Below are positions 40,713-48,187 of a stretch of DNA of 64,000 nucleotides, piece after piece. The notes beneath the pieces were generated by a model that was not told the origin of the DNA, made no database searches, and worked only from the letters and a program-made list of their open reading frames with translations. Each line of letters begins with the position of its first letter. Position 1 is the stretch's first letter. Origin of the DNA: DATKWD01 sp035529695 (GTDB taxonomy: Bacteria; Actinomycetota; Acidimicrobiia; Acidimicrobiales; Salinilacustritrichaceae); the NCBI GenBank assembly GCA_035529695.1, contig DATKWD010000002.1:1-64000 (forward strand). The letters are read 5' to 3'. The position numbers and the translations under genes are program-made.

Positions 40713-40845
40713 CTCACCGCCAGACCGACGGCTACGTTCCGCACCAGCGGTTCCAACCGTTCATCATCGGGAGCGCCCTCGACCCACCGTCGGGGGCGTT
40801 CGCCGTTGGGGGATCAAATCCCTTCCCTGCTCGAGGGGGCGCTTG

Positions 40846-40914
40846 GCCCTCGCCGACTGGATCGGTCCCGGTTTCCTAAACCTGGGGTTGCAGGTTCGAC
40901 TCCTGCCGGGGGCG
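40846..40914 (+). tRNA. tRNA-Arg (CCT), short D arm
   Basis: Acceptor GCCCTCG/CGGGGGC pairs fully (one G-U). Anticodon loop TTCCTAA gives anticodon CCT. T arm GCAGG-TTCGACT-CCTGC is perfect and the discriminator is G. The D arm is short (GAC...GTC) and the anticodon stem has one C-T mismatch. Total length is 69 bases and no CCA is encoded. The 3' half closely matches actinobacterial tRNA-Arg(CCT). It may be functional or decaying. The 130 bases before it hold hairpins but no gene. Confidence 0.65.
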
Positions 40915-40928
40915 CTTGACACGATCCG

Positions 40929-40934
40929 TACCCT
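40929..40934 (+). promoter_or_regulatory. -10 box, leaderless start
   Basis: TACCCT lies 7 bases before ATG 40942; no Shine-Dalgarno is present. Confidence 0.55.
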
Positions 40935-40941
40935 GCCAAGG

Positions 40942-41799
40942 ATGGCGCTGATCGATGTGTTCCCGGCCCCCGAGTGGGAGATCGTCACCTCGGGCTACGG
41001 CTACCGCTGGGGGCGAATGCACCAAGGGGTCGACTACGGGTCGCCCGACCCTGGCCGGTTGCCGATGCTCCGAGCACCGGTCTTCGCACCGTTCGGCGGC
41101 GTGGTCACGACCGGTTCTGAGTCGGGTGCCGGCAACTGGTTGTGGGTCGCGTCGGGCGGGAAGCTGTTCAAGTCCTTCCACCTCGACAGTTTCGCGGTGC
41201 GGAACGGCCAGCGGGTAGAAGCCGGCCAGCTCATCGCCTACTCCGACAACACCGGAGCGTCGACCGGCTCGCACAACCATTGGGAGCTGTGGATCGACGG
41301 TCAGCCGATCGACCCGCAACCCGCGATCGAGGCGGCCCGCGGTAACGTGCCACCGCCGCCAGAACCACCGGAGGATGAACCCATGAGTGCTCAAGACGTC
41401 GCCGAGCTCACGGCCCTGATCAACGCCAACGACGCGAGGCTCCGCAACGACCTCGGCGTGTGGGAGCACGACACCCGGACCGTGGTGATCAACGGCGTCG
41501 AGCACAAGCTGAACGCGCCGATCGCCGCGGCCGGCTGGGCGTCGCGCCCGTACCTCGTCGGCATCGAGGGCGAGCCGGCCGTCTACGACCTGCGGCGCGT
41601 CGAGGACGACCCGTACTGGCAGCTCGTCCACATCTCCGCTCCGGGCACCGACGGCTCCGACACCGACGCGAATCAGGCGTGGCTGGGCGTGGTGATCCAG
41701 ACCTCCGCGAACCCGGACGTCCAGTGGTACAACCCTGAGCGCCAGGCCGATGCGGTGGCGTCGCTGCGTTCGCTGCCGGGGTACGTCGCCTCGAGCTGA
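40942..41799 (+). CDS. M23-type peptidase with C-terminal extension
   Basis: A 285-residue protein. Residues 10-125 form an M23/LytM-like peptidase domain: GYGYRWGRMHQGVDYGSPD (zinc ligands His and Asp in HQGVDYG), NWLWVASGGKLFKSFHLDSF and TGSHNHWELWIDG (the HxH motif as HNH). M23 enzymes cleave peptidoglycan cross-bridges. A Pro-rich linker (PPPPEPPEDEP) leads to a 140-residue C-terminal domain of unknown type. No signal peptide. Leaderless ATG. Its 3' end overlaps a possible 5' part of the tRNA-Cys. Confidence 0.75.
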   Translation: MALIDVFPAPEWEIVTSGYGYRWGRMHQGVDYGSPDPGRLPMLRAPVFAPFGGVVTTGSESGAGNWLWVASGGKLFKSFHLDSFAVRNGQRVEAGQLIAYSDNTGASTGSHNHWELWIDGQPIDPQPAIEAARGNVPPPPEPPEDEPMSAQDVAELTALINANDARLRNDLGVWEHDTRTVVINGVEHKLNAPIAAAGWASRPYLVGIEGEPAVYDLRRVEDDPYWQLVHISAPGTDGSDTDANQAWLGVVIQTSANPDVQWYNPERQADAVASLRSLPGYVASS

Positions 41800-41803
41800 G
41801 GGG

Positions 41804-41850
41804 GCGGCCTGCAAAGCCGTACATCGCGGGTTCGAGTCCCGCCTGGCGCT
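41804..41850 (+). tRNA. tRNA-Cys (GCA), 3' two-thirds; 5' acceptor displaced
   Basis: Anticodon arm GCGGC-CTGCAAA-GCCGT (anticodon GCA), T arm GCGGG-TTCGAGT-CCCGC, acceptor 3' strand CTGGCGC and discriminator T (the tRNA-Cys identity base). The matching 5' strand GCGCCAG is not at the expected place but occurs at 41739-41745, followed by a D-arm-like GCC...GGC, all inside the M23 coding sequence. Either the gene carries an insertion of about 44 bases between D and anticodon arms, or it is a 3' remnant. Confidence 0.5.
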
Positions 41851-41851
41851 C

Positions 41852-43156
41852 TCAGAAGTCGGTGTCGATCGCCGACGGGAACAGCTCGCCGGTCTCGGCG
41901 TTCACTACCTCGAGGCCCGAGTGGTCGATGTATCGCTGGCACATCATGTCGACCCACTTCGGTTCCAGCTCCATGAGCGCGGCCCGCCGGCCCGTCTTGT
42001 GCGCGGCGATGAGCAGCGACCCGGACCCGCCGAACGGGTCGTAGGCGAGCTCGCCCGAGTGGAGGTGGTTCTCGAGCGGTTGGACGTAGATGGAGACCGG
42101 CTTCTGCGTCGGGTGGGCGGTCTTGTCGTCGGTCTTCGATGACATGATGTGCTTCGGCGAGGGGGCCTCCCACACCGTCGACCGGTTGCGATCGACGTGG
42201 AACGGGACGGTGCGGCCCTTCTTGCGGGCGAACCAGGCGGGCTCGTGCTGCCAGTGGTAGTAGCTGCGGCCGAGCGAGAACCGTTGCTTGACCCACACGA
42301 TCTGCTGGAGGATCTCGTACCCGGCGTCCTCGAGGCCTTCCCACACGACGTGCGCGTGGCTGGCGGCGTGCCAGACGAGGGCGATGGTGGCGTCGCTGAG
42401 CCGGTACGCCTCACGCCAGTCGTCCTCGTCGTCGTTCGCGACGTGATCGGTGGACCCGGGGGCGAGCTGGGGGAGCGCGGCGTCGCGCCAGGTGTGGTCC
42501 AGTTCGATGCCGTAAGGCGGGTCGGTGAGCATGGCGACCGGGCGCTCGCCGTCGAGGAGGCGGGCCACGTCGGCGGCGTCGGTGCTCGAGCCGCAGAGGA
42601 GCCGGTGTTCACCGCCGAGGATCCACAGGTCGCCGAGCTTGGTCGTCGGGATGGTGGGCGCGGCGGGGACCGCGTCCTCGTCGCCCTGGCCGGCCCGGAA
42701 CCCGTTCACCTTGTAGAGCAGGTCGGCGAGGTCTTCGTCGGCGAACCCGGTGCCGATGAGCGAGTCGGCGTCGGCGATGTCTTTCAGGATGCGGGCGAGG
42801 ACCGGGTCGTCGTAGGTCGCGAGGTCGGAGGTCCGGTTGTCGGCGACGAGGATCTTGGCGGCTCGCACGTCGTCTACGTCGAGCCAGATGACCGGGACCT
42901 CCTTGAGGCCGACCCGGCGGGCGGCGAGGTACCGGTGGTTCCCGGCGAGGATGCGGCCCTTGGCGCGGTCGCCTCGGGGCGTCTGGCAGACGAGCGGGGC
43001 GGTGAACCCGTTCTCGCGGATCGACTCGGCGATGACTTCGACGTTCCCTTCGCGCGGGTTGTCGGGGTGCTGCTCGAGGGCGTCGAGGTTCACGAAGGCC
43101 AGCTCGTACCCTTCGGCCAGGGAGTCGGCGAGCTCGGTGGGGATCGTGTCGGTCAT
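41852..43156 (-). CDS. ParB-like nuclease/DNA methyltransferase fusion
   Basis: A 434-residue minus-strand protein. Residues 18-115 form a ParB/sulfiredoxin-like domain (PDNPREGNVEVIAESIRENG, GNHRYLAARRVG). Residues 170-420 form an N4/N6-type amino-methyltransferase with TDPPYG at 211-216 and DPFGGSGS near 380. Motif order (DPPY first) indicates the beta class. Leaderless: minus-strand TACCCT (43165-43170) 8 bases from its ATG. Such fusions are common phage orphan methyltransferases, probably for anti-restriction or packaging control. Confidence 0.88.
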   Translation of the reverse strand: MTDTIPTELADSLAEGYELAFVNLDALEQHPDNPREGNVEVIAESIRENGFTAPLVCQTPRGDRAKGRILAGNHRYLAARRVGLKEVPVIWLDVDDVRAAKILVADNRTSDLATYDDPVLARILKDIADADSLIGTGFADEDLADLLYKVNGFRAGQGDEDAVPAAPTIPTTKLGDLWILGGEHRLLCGSSTDAADVARLLDGERPVAMLTDPPYGIELDHTWRDAALPQLAPGSTDHVANDDEDDWREAYRLSDATIALVWHAASHAHVVWEGLEDAGYEILQQIVWVKQRFSLGRSYYHWQHEPAWFARKKGRTVPFHVDRNRSTVWEAPSPKHIMSSKTDDKTAHPTQKPVSIYVQPLENHLHSGELAYDPFGGSGSLLIAAHKTGRRAALMELEPKWVDMMCQRYIDHSGLEVVNAETGELFPSAIDTDF

Positions 43157-43164
43157 GGCCGTCG

Positions 43165-43170
43165 AGGGTA
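43165..43170 (-). promoter_or_regulatory. -10 box, leaderless start (minus strand)
   Basis: Minus-strand TACCCT, 8 bases from the methyltransferase ATG at 43156; divergent from the promoter at 43188. Confidence 0.5.
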
Positions 43171-43187
43171 CACGGGGCGGTTGGTTG

Positions 43188-43213
43188 CGTAGCCGATCGG
43201 GTGACGGTACGGT
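43188..43213 (+). promoter_or_regulatory. degenerate dyad promoter
   Basis: CGTAG (43188-43192), 9 bases, then TGACG instead of CTACG (43202-43206), directly followed by -10 TACGGT (43208-43213). It shares the intergenic space with the divergent methyltransferase promoter. Confidence 0.5.
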
Positions 43214-43242
43214 CCGACGGCGGCGCGACAGGAGGAGACCGA

Positions 43243-43491
43243 ATGGCTCGAAGTGAAGCGGCACCGAGGCCCGACCCGCCGGCCCAAGAGGTCGGCTTGT
43301 ATCGGGCGTTCGATCGCTGGGGGAACGTGATATGGGAGTGCCCGGGGTTCGTGGCGGGGCGGTCGAAGGTCCCGGCGGGGTTCAGCGTGGTGATGGCGGC
43401 GATGACGATCACCGGTCCCCGAGGGAAGGTGCTCCGCAAGTGGGACCCGTGGGGGGCGCTCGAGCTGGCCCGCAAGCTGGCCGCCGAGTAG
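43243..43491 (+). CDS. small protein, unknown
   Basis: An 82-residue basic protein (GLYRAFDRWGNVIWECPG) with GGAGGAG Shine-Dalgarno. Divergent from the methyltransferase gene. No family recognised. Confidence 0.55.
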   Translation: MARSEAAPRPDPPAQEVGLYRAFDRWGNVIWECPGFVAGRSKVPAGFSVVMAAMTITGPRGKVLRKWDPWGALELARKLAAE

Positions 43492-43557
43492 GGGTTCTTC
43501 GGGGCGGTTCTGGAAGAAGGCGCTGACCAGCGTCTTCGCGCGGCTCGCCGCCCCGGT

Positions 43558-43591
43558 TGTAGTTGATCCGGCTACACCGGTCGGGTACGGT
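43558..43591 (+). promoter_or_regulatory. dyad promoter, -35 class
   Basis: TGTAG-N9-CTACA at 43558-43576; -35 TTGATC (43563-43568), 17-base spacer, -10 TACGGT (43586-43591); ATG 43598 is 6 bases on. The box GACCAGCGTCTTCGCG lies just upstream (43525-43540). Confidence 0.85.
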
Positions 43592-43597
43592 GTGTCC

Positions 43598-43774
43598 ATG
43601 ACGAACACCGCAACCACGACCTACTGGCTGGTCTGGAGCACCGCCACCGAGGGGGAGCAGAGCATCGGCTTCCGCAACCCCGAGGCCCGGCAGCGCTTCA
43701 TCGACGCCAGCACCAACAGCCCCCACCCGGTACGAGGCTTCCGGGTGATCGCCCAAGGAGAGACCACACGATGA
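43598..43774 (+). CDS. small protein, unknown
   Basis: A 58-residue leaderless-gene product (TTTYWLVWSTATEGEQS) of alpha/beta type. First gene of the long small-gene array; overlaps the next start by 4 bases. Confidence 0.6.
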   Translation: MTNTATTTYWLVWSTATEGEQSIGFRNPEARQRFIDASTNSPHPVRGFRVIAQGETTR

Positions 43775-44067
43775 CCGAGATGATCGCACTCCCGACCGGC
43801 GAGCGCATGCGCCCGACCGAGGCGCTCGACGCCACCTACATGAGCGACGACCTGACGCTCCACATCCTCGACATGGGCGACGGCAAGCTCCGGGCCTTCA
43901 CGACTTGGGGATCGCTCATGGCGGTCGGCGACTCGGCCTACTTCACGCACGACCAGACGCGCCGAGACCTCGGCCACGGCACCTGCGTGACGACCCGCCA
44001 CCCCGGCGGGGCCACCGAGGGCGAGCCGCTGCCCGCCAAGAAGATCCCGCATTGGGTGGCGAAGTGA
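43771..44067 (+). CDS. small protein, unknown
   Basis: A 98-residue protein in an ATGA overlap on its left and TGATG on its right. Compact alpha/beta pattern with His/Asp-rich C-terminal half. No family recognised. Confidence 0.55.
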   Translation: MTEMIALPTGERMRPTEALDATYMSDDLTLHILDMGDGKLRAFTTWGSLMAVGDSAYFTHDQTRRDLGHGTCVTTRHPGGATEGEPLPAKKIPHWVAK

Positions 44068-44309
44068 TGATGATCCTCGCCGAGTACGCCACCCCGCACT
44101 TCACCTTCCGCACCGTGAACCGGATCGCCGGGGACGCGGTGGTCACCATCGAGCGGGCGTGGGCCAAGCACGCCGCCGAGACCGGAGCGGACCCCGACTA
44201 CTTCGACGCCGACGACGTGACGATCCACAACCTCGAGGAGGGGGTCGTCGCCCGCGATGGCGTCGGCCAAGACCCGGGCTTTTACGTCGACCCCGACTTC
44301 GCCCGATGA
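44067..44309 (+). CDS. small protein, unknown
   Basis: An 80-residue acidic protein starting MMILAEYATPHF. The start is in a stop-start overlap. No family recognised. Confidence 0.55.
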   Translation: MMILAEYATPHFTFRTVNRIAGDAVVTIERAWAKHAAETGADPDYFDADDVTIHNLEEGVVARDGVGQDPGFYVDPDFAR

Positions 44310-44341
44310 CCACCACCACCACCACACAAGGAGACGCCGAC

Positions 44342-44587
44342 ATGGCGAATGCAACCCTGACAGGACCGAAGGCCGACGAGGCCACCTACCACCGCGAGCG
44401 GATGGCCCGACTGGTCGGCGCGACGATCACCGTCGCTGACGTGGCGCTGGACGACAGCGACCCGAGCTGGCCCGAGCTGTGGCCGATCCTCAAGGTCACG
44501 CTGACCGACGGCACCGAGGTGCAGCTCGAGATCAGCCGCGACCCCGAGGGCAACGGCCCCGGCCACATCTTCATCGGGGGGGAGTGA
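44342..44587 (+). CDS. small protein, unknown
   Basis: An 81-residue protein. ATG 44342 with AAGGAG behind a CCACCACCACC tract is preferred over an ATG at 44306. The sequence (VGATITVADVALDD, LKVTLTDGTEVQLEIS) suggests a small beta barrel. Function unknown. Confidence 0.55.
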   Translation: MANATLTGPKADEATYHRERMARLVGATITVADVALDDSDPSWPELWPILKVTLTDGTEVQLEISRDPEGNGPGHIFIGGE

Positions 44588-44610
44588 CCTGACCCGACAC
44601 GGTTGCAAGG

Positions 44611-44631
44611 CGTAGCCGATGCGGCTACGGT
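44611..44631 (+). promoter_or_regulatory. dyad promoter, -10 class
   Basis: CGTAG-N9-CTACG at 44611-44629 (inner bases extend the arms to CGTAGCC/GGCTACG); -10 TACGGT (44626-44631). A second -10-like TACCAT (44644-44649) lies before AAGGAG and ATG 44676. Confidence 0.65.
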
Positions 44632-44675
44632 CCCTGCTTCCTGTACCATTCCTGCGACACAAGGAGAGCTACACC

Positions 44676-44990
44676 ATGACACCCACAGCCACCGACACCG
44701 ACGAGATCGTCGTCGGCGACGTGCTCGGGCTGGTGGAGATCGCCGCACTCCTCGAGGTCCAGAAGCGCACGCCACGCATGTGGCAATTCCGCGGGCTGCT
44801 CCCGGCCGCCGACTTCGAGTCGGTGAACCATCAGCCCGCATGGAAGCGCCGCACCGTCCTGAAGTGGGCGGCGACGACCGACCGGCTCCCCGAGTCGGGC
44901 GCACTGGACGCCGAGGCGAAGCGGTATCTCCCGAAGCCGAAGAAGGCCAAGGCCCCCGCCAAGAAGGCAGCGGCCAAGGACAAGAAGTGA
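44676..44990 (+). CDS. MerR/excisionase-type HTH protein with Lys/Ala/Pro tail
   Basis: A 104-residue protein. Residues 13-75 resemble a small MerR/AlpA-type DNA-binding domain (LVEIAALLEVQKRTPRMWQF, then a wing). The last 20 residues are a histone-H1-like tail (KPKKAKAPAKKAAAKDKK). The combination suggests a DNA-binding regulator with nonspecific DNA affinity. It has its own dyad promoter, making it one candidate for the dyad regulator. Confidence 0.65.
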   Translation: MTPTATDTDEIVVGDVLGLVEIAALLEVQKRTPRMWQFRGLLPAADFESVNHQPAWKRRTVLKWAATTDRLPESGALDAEAKRYLPKPKKAKAPAKKAAAKDKK

Positions 44991-45202
44991 GCGGCCCGAT
45001 CGTCGGGCTGAGCGCCGAACGAACCGACGAGGTACTCGCGGAGGCCCGCGCCGCTGTTGCGGAAGGGGCGTCCACGATCGCCGAGGTGACCGCCGCGCTC
45101 GGCCAGGATGAGGGCGTCGTCACCGCCGCGCTGCTCCGGTTGCGCGACGCCGGCGACGTCGTTCTCGATCGACAGACCCGCACGTTCCGAGTGGAGGACT
45201 GA
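44987..45202 (+). CDS. small winged-helix protein
   Basis: A 71-residue protein from GTG 44987, overlapping the preceding stop. The sequence TIAEVTAALGQDEGVVTAAL, then LRDAGDVVLDRQTRTFRV, is a compact winged helix-turn-helix. Probably a regulator acting with the 44676 protein. Confidence 0.6.
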   Translation: MSGPIVGLSAERTDEVLAEARAAVAEGASTIAEVTAALGQDEGVVTAALLRLRDAGDVVLDRQTRTFRVED

Positions 45203-45204
45203 CC

Positions 45205-45585
45205 ATGACCATGCCGATCGACTGGCTCGAGTTCGTTGTGCTGGCGCTCGCCGCCTACCGCATCACCCGGTTCCTGCTCTTCGACTCGCTCCTCGGGATG
45301 GGGCTGGTCGGCAAGGAGTTCGCCTCACCGCTCGCCGCGAAGGTTGACCGGTTCGGCTACGACGAGGAGGGCAACGACCGGTCGTGGATCCGCGGCAAGC
45401 TCTCTGACCTGCTCACCTGCCCGTGGTGCCTCGGGTTCTGGATCTCGGCCGCGGCGTACTTCTCGTGGCTCGGCGCGACCGAGGGGTGGGACTTCATTGT
45501 CGACACCCCGCTGCCCGTTCACGGGCTGGTCGTCTTCGCGATCGCCGCGGTCCAGGGGTACCTGAACAGCAGGCCGGGCGCGTGA
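45205..45585 (+). CDS. DUF1360-like membrane protein
   Basis: A 126-residue membrane protein with three hydrophobic segments and the recognisable block DLLTCPWCLGFWIS of DUF1360 proteins, plus YRITRFLLFD near the N-terminus. The family occurs in phages and sporulating bacteria without known function. Confidence 0.75.
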   Translation: MTMPIDWLEFVVLALAAYRITRFLLFDSLLGMGLVGKEFASPLAAKVDRFGYDEEGNDRSWIRGKLSDLLTCPWCLGFWISAAAYFSWLGATEGWDFIVDTPLPVHGLVVFAIAAVQGYLNSRPGA

Positions 45586-45890
45586 CGGCCGCGCTTCGCT
45601 GCGACGGCCCGGACTGCCCGGAGCTGGTGGTCGACCCCGAGCGGGCGGTCCGCTGGTGGCGACTCGAGCGGAACGGCGCGAACATCGATGTGCCCGAAAT
45701 CCCCGGCGAGATCCCGCAGATGCGGCTGATGACCGGCGGTCTCGAGGTTCATCTGCACGGCGACGAGGACGAGGAGGTGGCCGCCCCCGAGCTCGGCGAG
45801 GAAGATCTCGACCCGGCGGTGCTCCACTTCCACGCGGCCCGATGCCTCGCGGGGTGGGCCGACATGGCCGCGGCGCTCGGCGAGGAGTGA
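45582..45890 (+). CDS. small acidic protein, unknown
   Basis: A 102-residue protein from GTG 45582, with an N-terminal CDGPDCPE and an acidic middle; the C-terminal His/Cys (HFHAARCL) could complete a metal site. No family recognised. Confidence 0.55.
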   Translation: MTAALRCDGPDCPELVVDPERAVRWWRLERNGANIDVPEIPGEIPQMRLMTGGLEVHLHGDEDEEVAAPELGEEDLDPAVLHFHAARCLAGWADMAAALGEE

Positions 45891-45894
45891 CCCG

Positions 45895-46278
45895 GTGCCC
45901 GATTGGGAGGACTGCGTCGCCGCCGTCGCCTTCGTTTCGGGGTTCGGCCAGGCCGAGCTGACCGGCACCGCTGGCCCGCAGAAGCGGCCGCTGACGCAGT
46001 GGCGTGGCGTGATGGCGTACATCGCCGTCGATGAGGCGGGCGTCGGGCTGGCCGAGCTCGCCGCCCGATGTGGCCGCTCGAGGTCGTGGGCGACGCAGAC
46101 CGTTCACCGGATCGAACGCCAGCTCGATCGAACGTCGGCCCACTACGACCCGGGTCTGGTCGTCGCGATCGGTCGGGCACGCCAAGCGATCGGTCTCGGT
46201 GTGCAGGCGAAGATGGGCGACCAGCTACCCGAGAACGTGGTGAGCTTGGCGGCGCACCGCCGAGCGAGGAGCGCCTGA
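45895..46278 (+). CDS. DnaA C-terminal-like HTH protein
   Basis: A 127-residue protein whose residues 38-85 (RGVMAYIAVDEAGVGLAELAA, then RCGRSRSWATQTVHRIERQL) follow the DnaA domain IV pattern (helix, basic loop, recognition helix). In DnaA this domain binds DnaA boxes. There is no ATPase domain. It could compete at host oriC or serve as a phage regulator; both are inference. Confidence 0.6.
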   Translation: MPDWEDCVAAVAFVSGFGQAELTGTAGPQKRPLTQWRGVMAYIAVDEAGVGLAELAARCGRSRSWATQTVHRIERQLDRTSAHYDPGLVVAIGRARQAIGLGVQAKMGDQLPENVVSLAAHRRARSA

Positions 46279-46604
46279 TGGGCGACGTGACCCCCCACCG
46301 CGACCCGCGGACCCCGCAGGAGATCTACGACCGGACCGCGGCGGCCGACGTGTTCCCCCGCGACCCCCGCCGGCGAGGCGAGGTCACCGTCACGCTCGAC
46401 GCCGGGAACATGGCGGTCATCATGGAAGCCTTGGCCCACTACCACGACAACGGCCCGAGGCAGCGTTCGTGCCGGGAGACGCAGCTCGCCATGCTCCGGT
46501 TCGAGATCGGCCGTGAGGGGGCCGCTGAGGGCGTCTCAGGGGAACGTGGTCTGCCCGCCGCCTCCGACATTGAGGACCAGCTACCGGTGAGGAGAACCGA
46601 ATGA
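46278..46604 (+). CDS. small protein, unknown
   Basis: A 108-residue protein beginning in a stop-start overlap; basic centre (RDPRRRGEVTVTLDAGNMAV) and a helix. No family recognised. Confidence 0.5.
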   Translation: MGDVTPHRDPRTPQEIYDRTAAADVFPRDPRRRGEVTVTLDAGNMAVIMEALAHYHDNGPRQRSCRETQLAMLRFEIGREGAAEGVSGERGLPAASDIEDQLPVRRTE

Positions 46605-46753
46605 GCGACAGCCCGAGGTGCGTCCCGACCCCCCGACCTTCCGACCCGGTCCCCTGGCCGGCGCTCGCCCTGTTCCTGACCGCTTGCGTGGTGGTCGGCG
46701 CGGCCGTCGGGTGGACGATCGCCGGGCGGATCGCTGACCGGCTGGGGGCATGA
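46601..46753 (+). CDS. small single-span membrane protein
   Basis: A 50-residue protein from ATG 46601 with one transmembrane helix (about 21-42, WPALALFLTACVVVGAAVGW). Good Shine-Dalgarno (GAGGAG). Stop overlaps the next ATG. Confidence 0.55.
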   Translation: MSDSPRCVPTPRPSDPVPWPALALFLTACVVVGAAVGWTIAGRIADRLGA

Positions 46754-46977
46754 TGAACCGGTACCGGATCGTCTACCGGCAGGCGTGGCGCACCGACAAC
46801 GGCCAGGAGATCACCCCCGACCCGACCATCCTCCACGCCGACGGGTTCGAAGAGGGGCCATACGGGGTGAGCTTCTACCGCAACAACCCCGACCGGCGAC
46901 CCGACGAACCGGACCGGGTCTACTGGATCCCGCTTGACGTGATCCGCCTCGTCAAGCTGGAGCCCGACGATGAGTGA
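46750..46977 (+). CDS. small protein, unknown
   Basis: A 75-residue protein (MNRYRIVYRQAWRTDNG) with alternating beta pattern. ATGA overlap on its left, 8-base overlap on its right. No family recognised. Confidence 0.55.
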   Translation: MMNRYRIVYRQAWRTDNGQEITPDPTILHADGFEEGPYGVSFYRNNPDRRPDEPDRVYWIPLDVIRLVKLEPDDE

Positions 46978-47500
46978 GCTGGTCGACGCCGCGTACCTGC
47001 TCATCGCCGACGCTCGGGCGATGATGGCCCACTTCGCCACCGAGGACCCCGAGCGGGTCCTGCGCCCCGGGTGGCAGCGGATGGGCGAGCACGCCGACGC
47101 CCTCGAGGCCGCCCTCGACGCCAGCGACCTGCCGCTCACCGACCCGGGAGCCAACACGCCGGGACCGGTGCGAGGTGGAGCGCTCGCCACCGAACGGGCC
47201 GCGGCCCTGGCCGTGATGCCGAACACCGGCACCGTGCGCCTTGAGGTGCTCGAACGGATCGCCGCCGCCGGCGATGACGGCAGAACCCACCCCGAGCTCG
47301 AGGAGGTTCTGAAGGGCCGCGCCGCGCCGAGCTCGGTGCGGACCCGCTGCTCCGAGCTGGTGACCGGCGGCTGGGTTCGGGAGACCGCCGAGACCAGGCC
47401 GACCGCGGCGGGGCTGGACGCTACGGTCTGGAAGCTCACCGAGAAGGGCCGCGCCGAGCTTGGGCTGGAACCCTCGCCGCCGGCTTCGTTGTTCAACTGA
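46970..47500 (+). CDS. winged-helix protein with helical N-terminus
   Basis: A 176-residue protein: helical first 60 residues, Gly/Pro linker, then a winged helix (TVRLEVLERIAAAGDDGRTHPELEEVLKG, SSVRTRCSELVTGGWV, WKLTEKGRAEL). A MarR/PadR-like DNA-binding part suggests a regulator. Confidence 0.6.
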   Translation: MSELVDAAYLLIADARAMMAHFATEDPERVLRPGWQRMGEHADALEAALDASDLPLTDPGANTPGPVRGGALATERAAALAVMPNTGTVRLEVLERIAAAGDDGRTHPELEEVLKGRAAPSSVRTRCSELVTGGWVRETAETRPTAAGLDATVWKLTEKGRAELGLEPSPPASLFN

Positions 47501-47512
47501 GGAGGAATCCGA

Positions 47513-48187
47513 ATGGATCAGCACGAATCAGACCGGGCCGCGACCTTCAGGGTCTTGGGCGAGATCGCCGGCGAGCGGGACCGCCAGATCGATCGGCATG
47601 GCCACAACCCTGACAAGGACGACCGGCAGCCGATGTCATGGTGGGGCTGGCTTCTGGCGCGGCGGGCGACGGATCTGTCGTGCCCGGTGACCGCGGTGGT
47701 CGCCGATGACCCGCGCCGGCAGCTCCTCGAGATCGCCTCTATCGCCGTCGCCGCGCTCGAGTCGCTCGATCGTCGGGTCGCGAAGGTCGATCCGCTGGGG
47801 GCGACGTTGCTCGGCTGCTCTTGCGGGTTCCCGGCTCAGCTCCCCGACGATCACCGGGCCGGGTGCATCTACTCGGGCTACCCGCCCGAGGTCGAGGTCA
47901 ACGGCCACACCTACCTGAACCCGCACTACTTGACCGTGACCGAGGACTCCGAGCTGGTGGTCGATGATCTCGCCGAGGGGATGCCTCCGGTGATCGTCGC
48001 GTCGTACACGCCGGCCGACGAGGTGGACCGCGGCGAGGATCAGCCTCCGAGCCTCTTCGAAGCTCACCACTACCGGACCCACGACCGGCCGTGGCCTCCG
48101 TACCCGCACAACGATCCCGACGCCGGGAAGGAGCCGGGCGACCCGCCGCGGAAGACCTTGCCTGAGATGGGGGGACCGAAGACGTGA
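47513..48187 (+). CDS. MazG-like/phage ERxRQ protein
   Basis: A 224-residue protein. Residues 15-90 (ILGEIAGERDRQ-like start: GEIAGERDRQIDRHGHN, DDRQPMSWWGWLLARRATDL, RRQLLEIASIAVAALESLD) follow a phage family with an all-alpha MazG-like NTP-pyrophosphohydrolase-type fold. Only part of the catalytic acids is visible, so activity is uncertain. The C-terminal half is a Cys/Pro/His-rich unknown region. Confidence 0.5.
   Translation: MDQHESDRAATFRVLGEIAGERDRQIDRHGHNPDKDDRQPMSWWGWLLARRATDLSCPVTAVVADDPRRQLLEIASIAVAALESLDRRVAKVDPLGATLLGCSCGFPAQLPDDHRAGCIYSGYPPEVEVNGHTYLNPHYLTVTEDSELVVDDLAEGMPPVIVASYTPADEVDRGEDQPPSLFEAHHYRTHDRPWPPYPHNDPDAGKEPGDPPRKTLPEMGGPKT

Noticed and set aside
40768..40850. A second tRNA-like structure before the tRNA-Arg, with a T-loop-like GATCAAATC and pairing between AGCGCCCTCGA and TCGAGGGGGCGCT.
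   Set aside because: No anticodon arm and no 5' strand fit a cloverleaf; the T-loop position 54 is A. Reported only as hairpins.
40871..40914. The 3' end of the tRNA-Arg as an integration site (attP).
   Set aside because: No integrase or excisionase gene is near it in this window, and the anticodon and acceptor pair as a gene.
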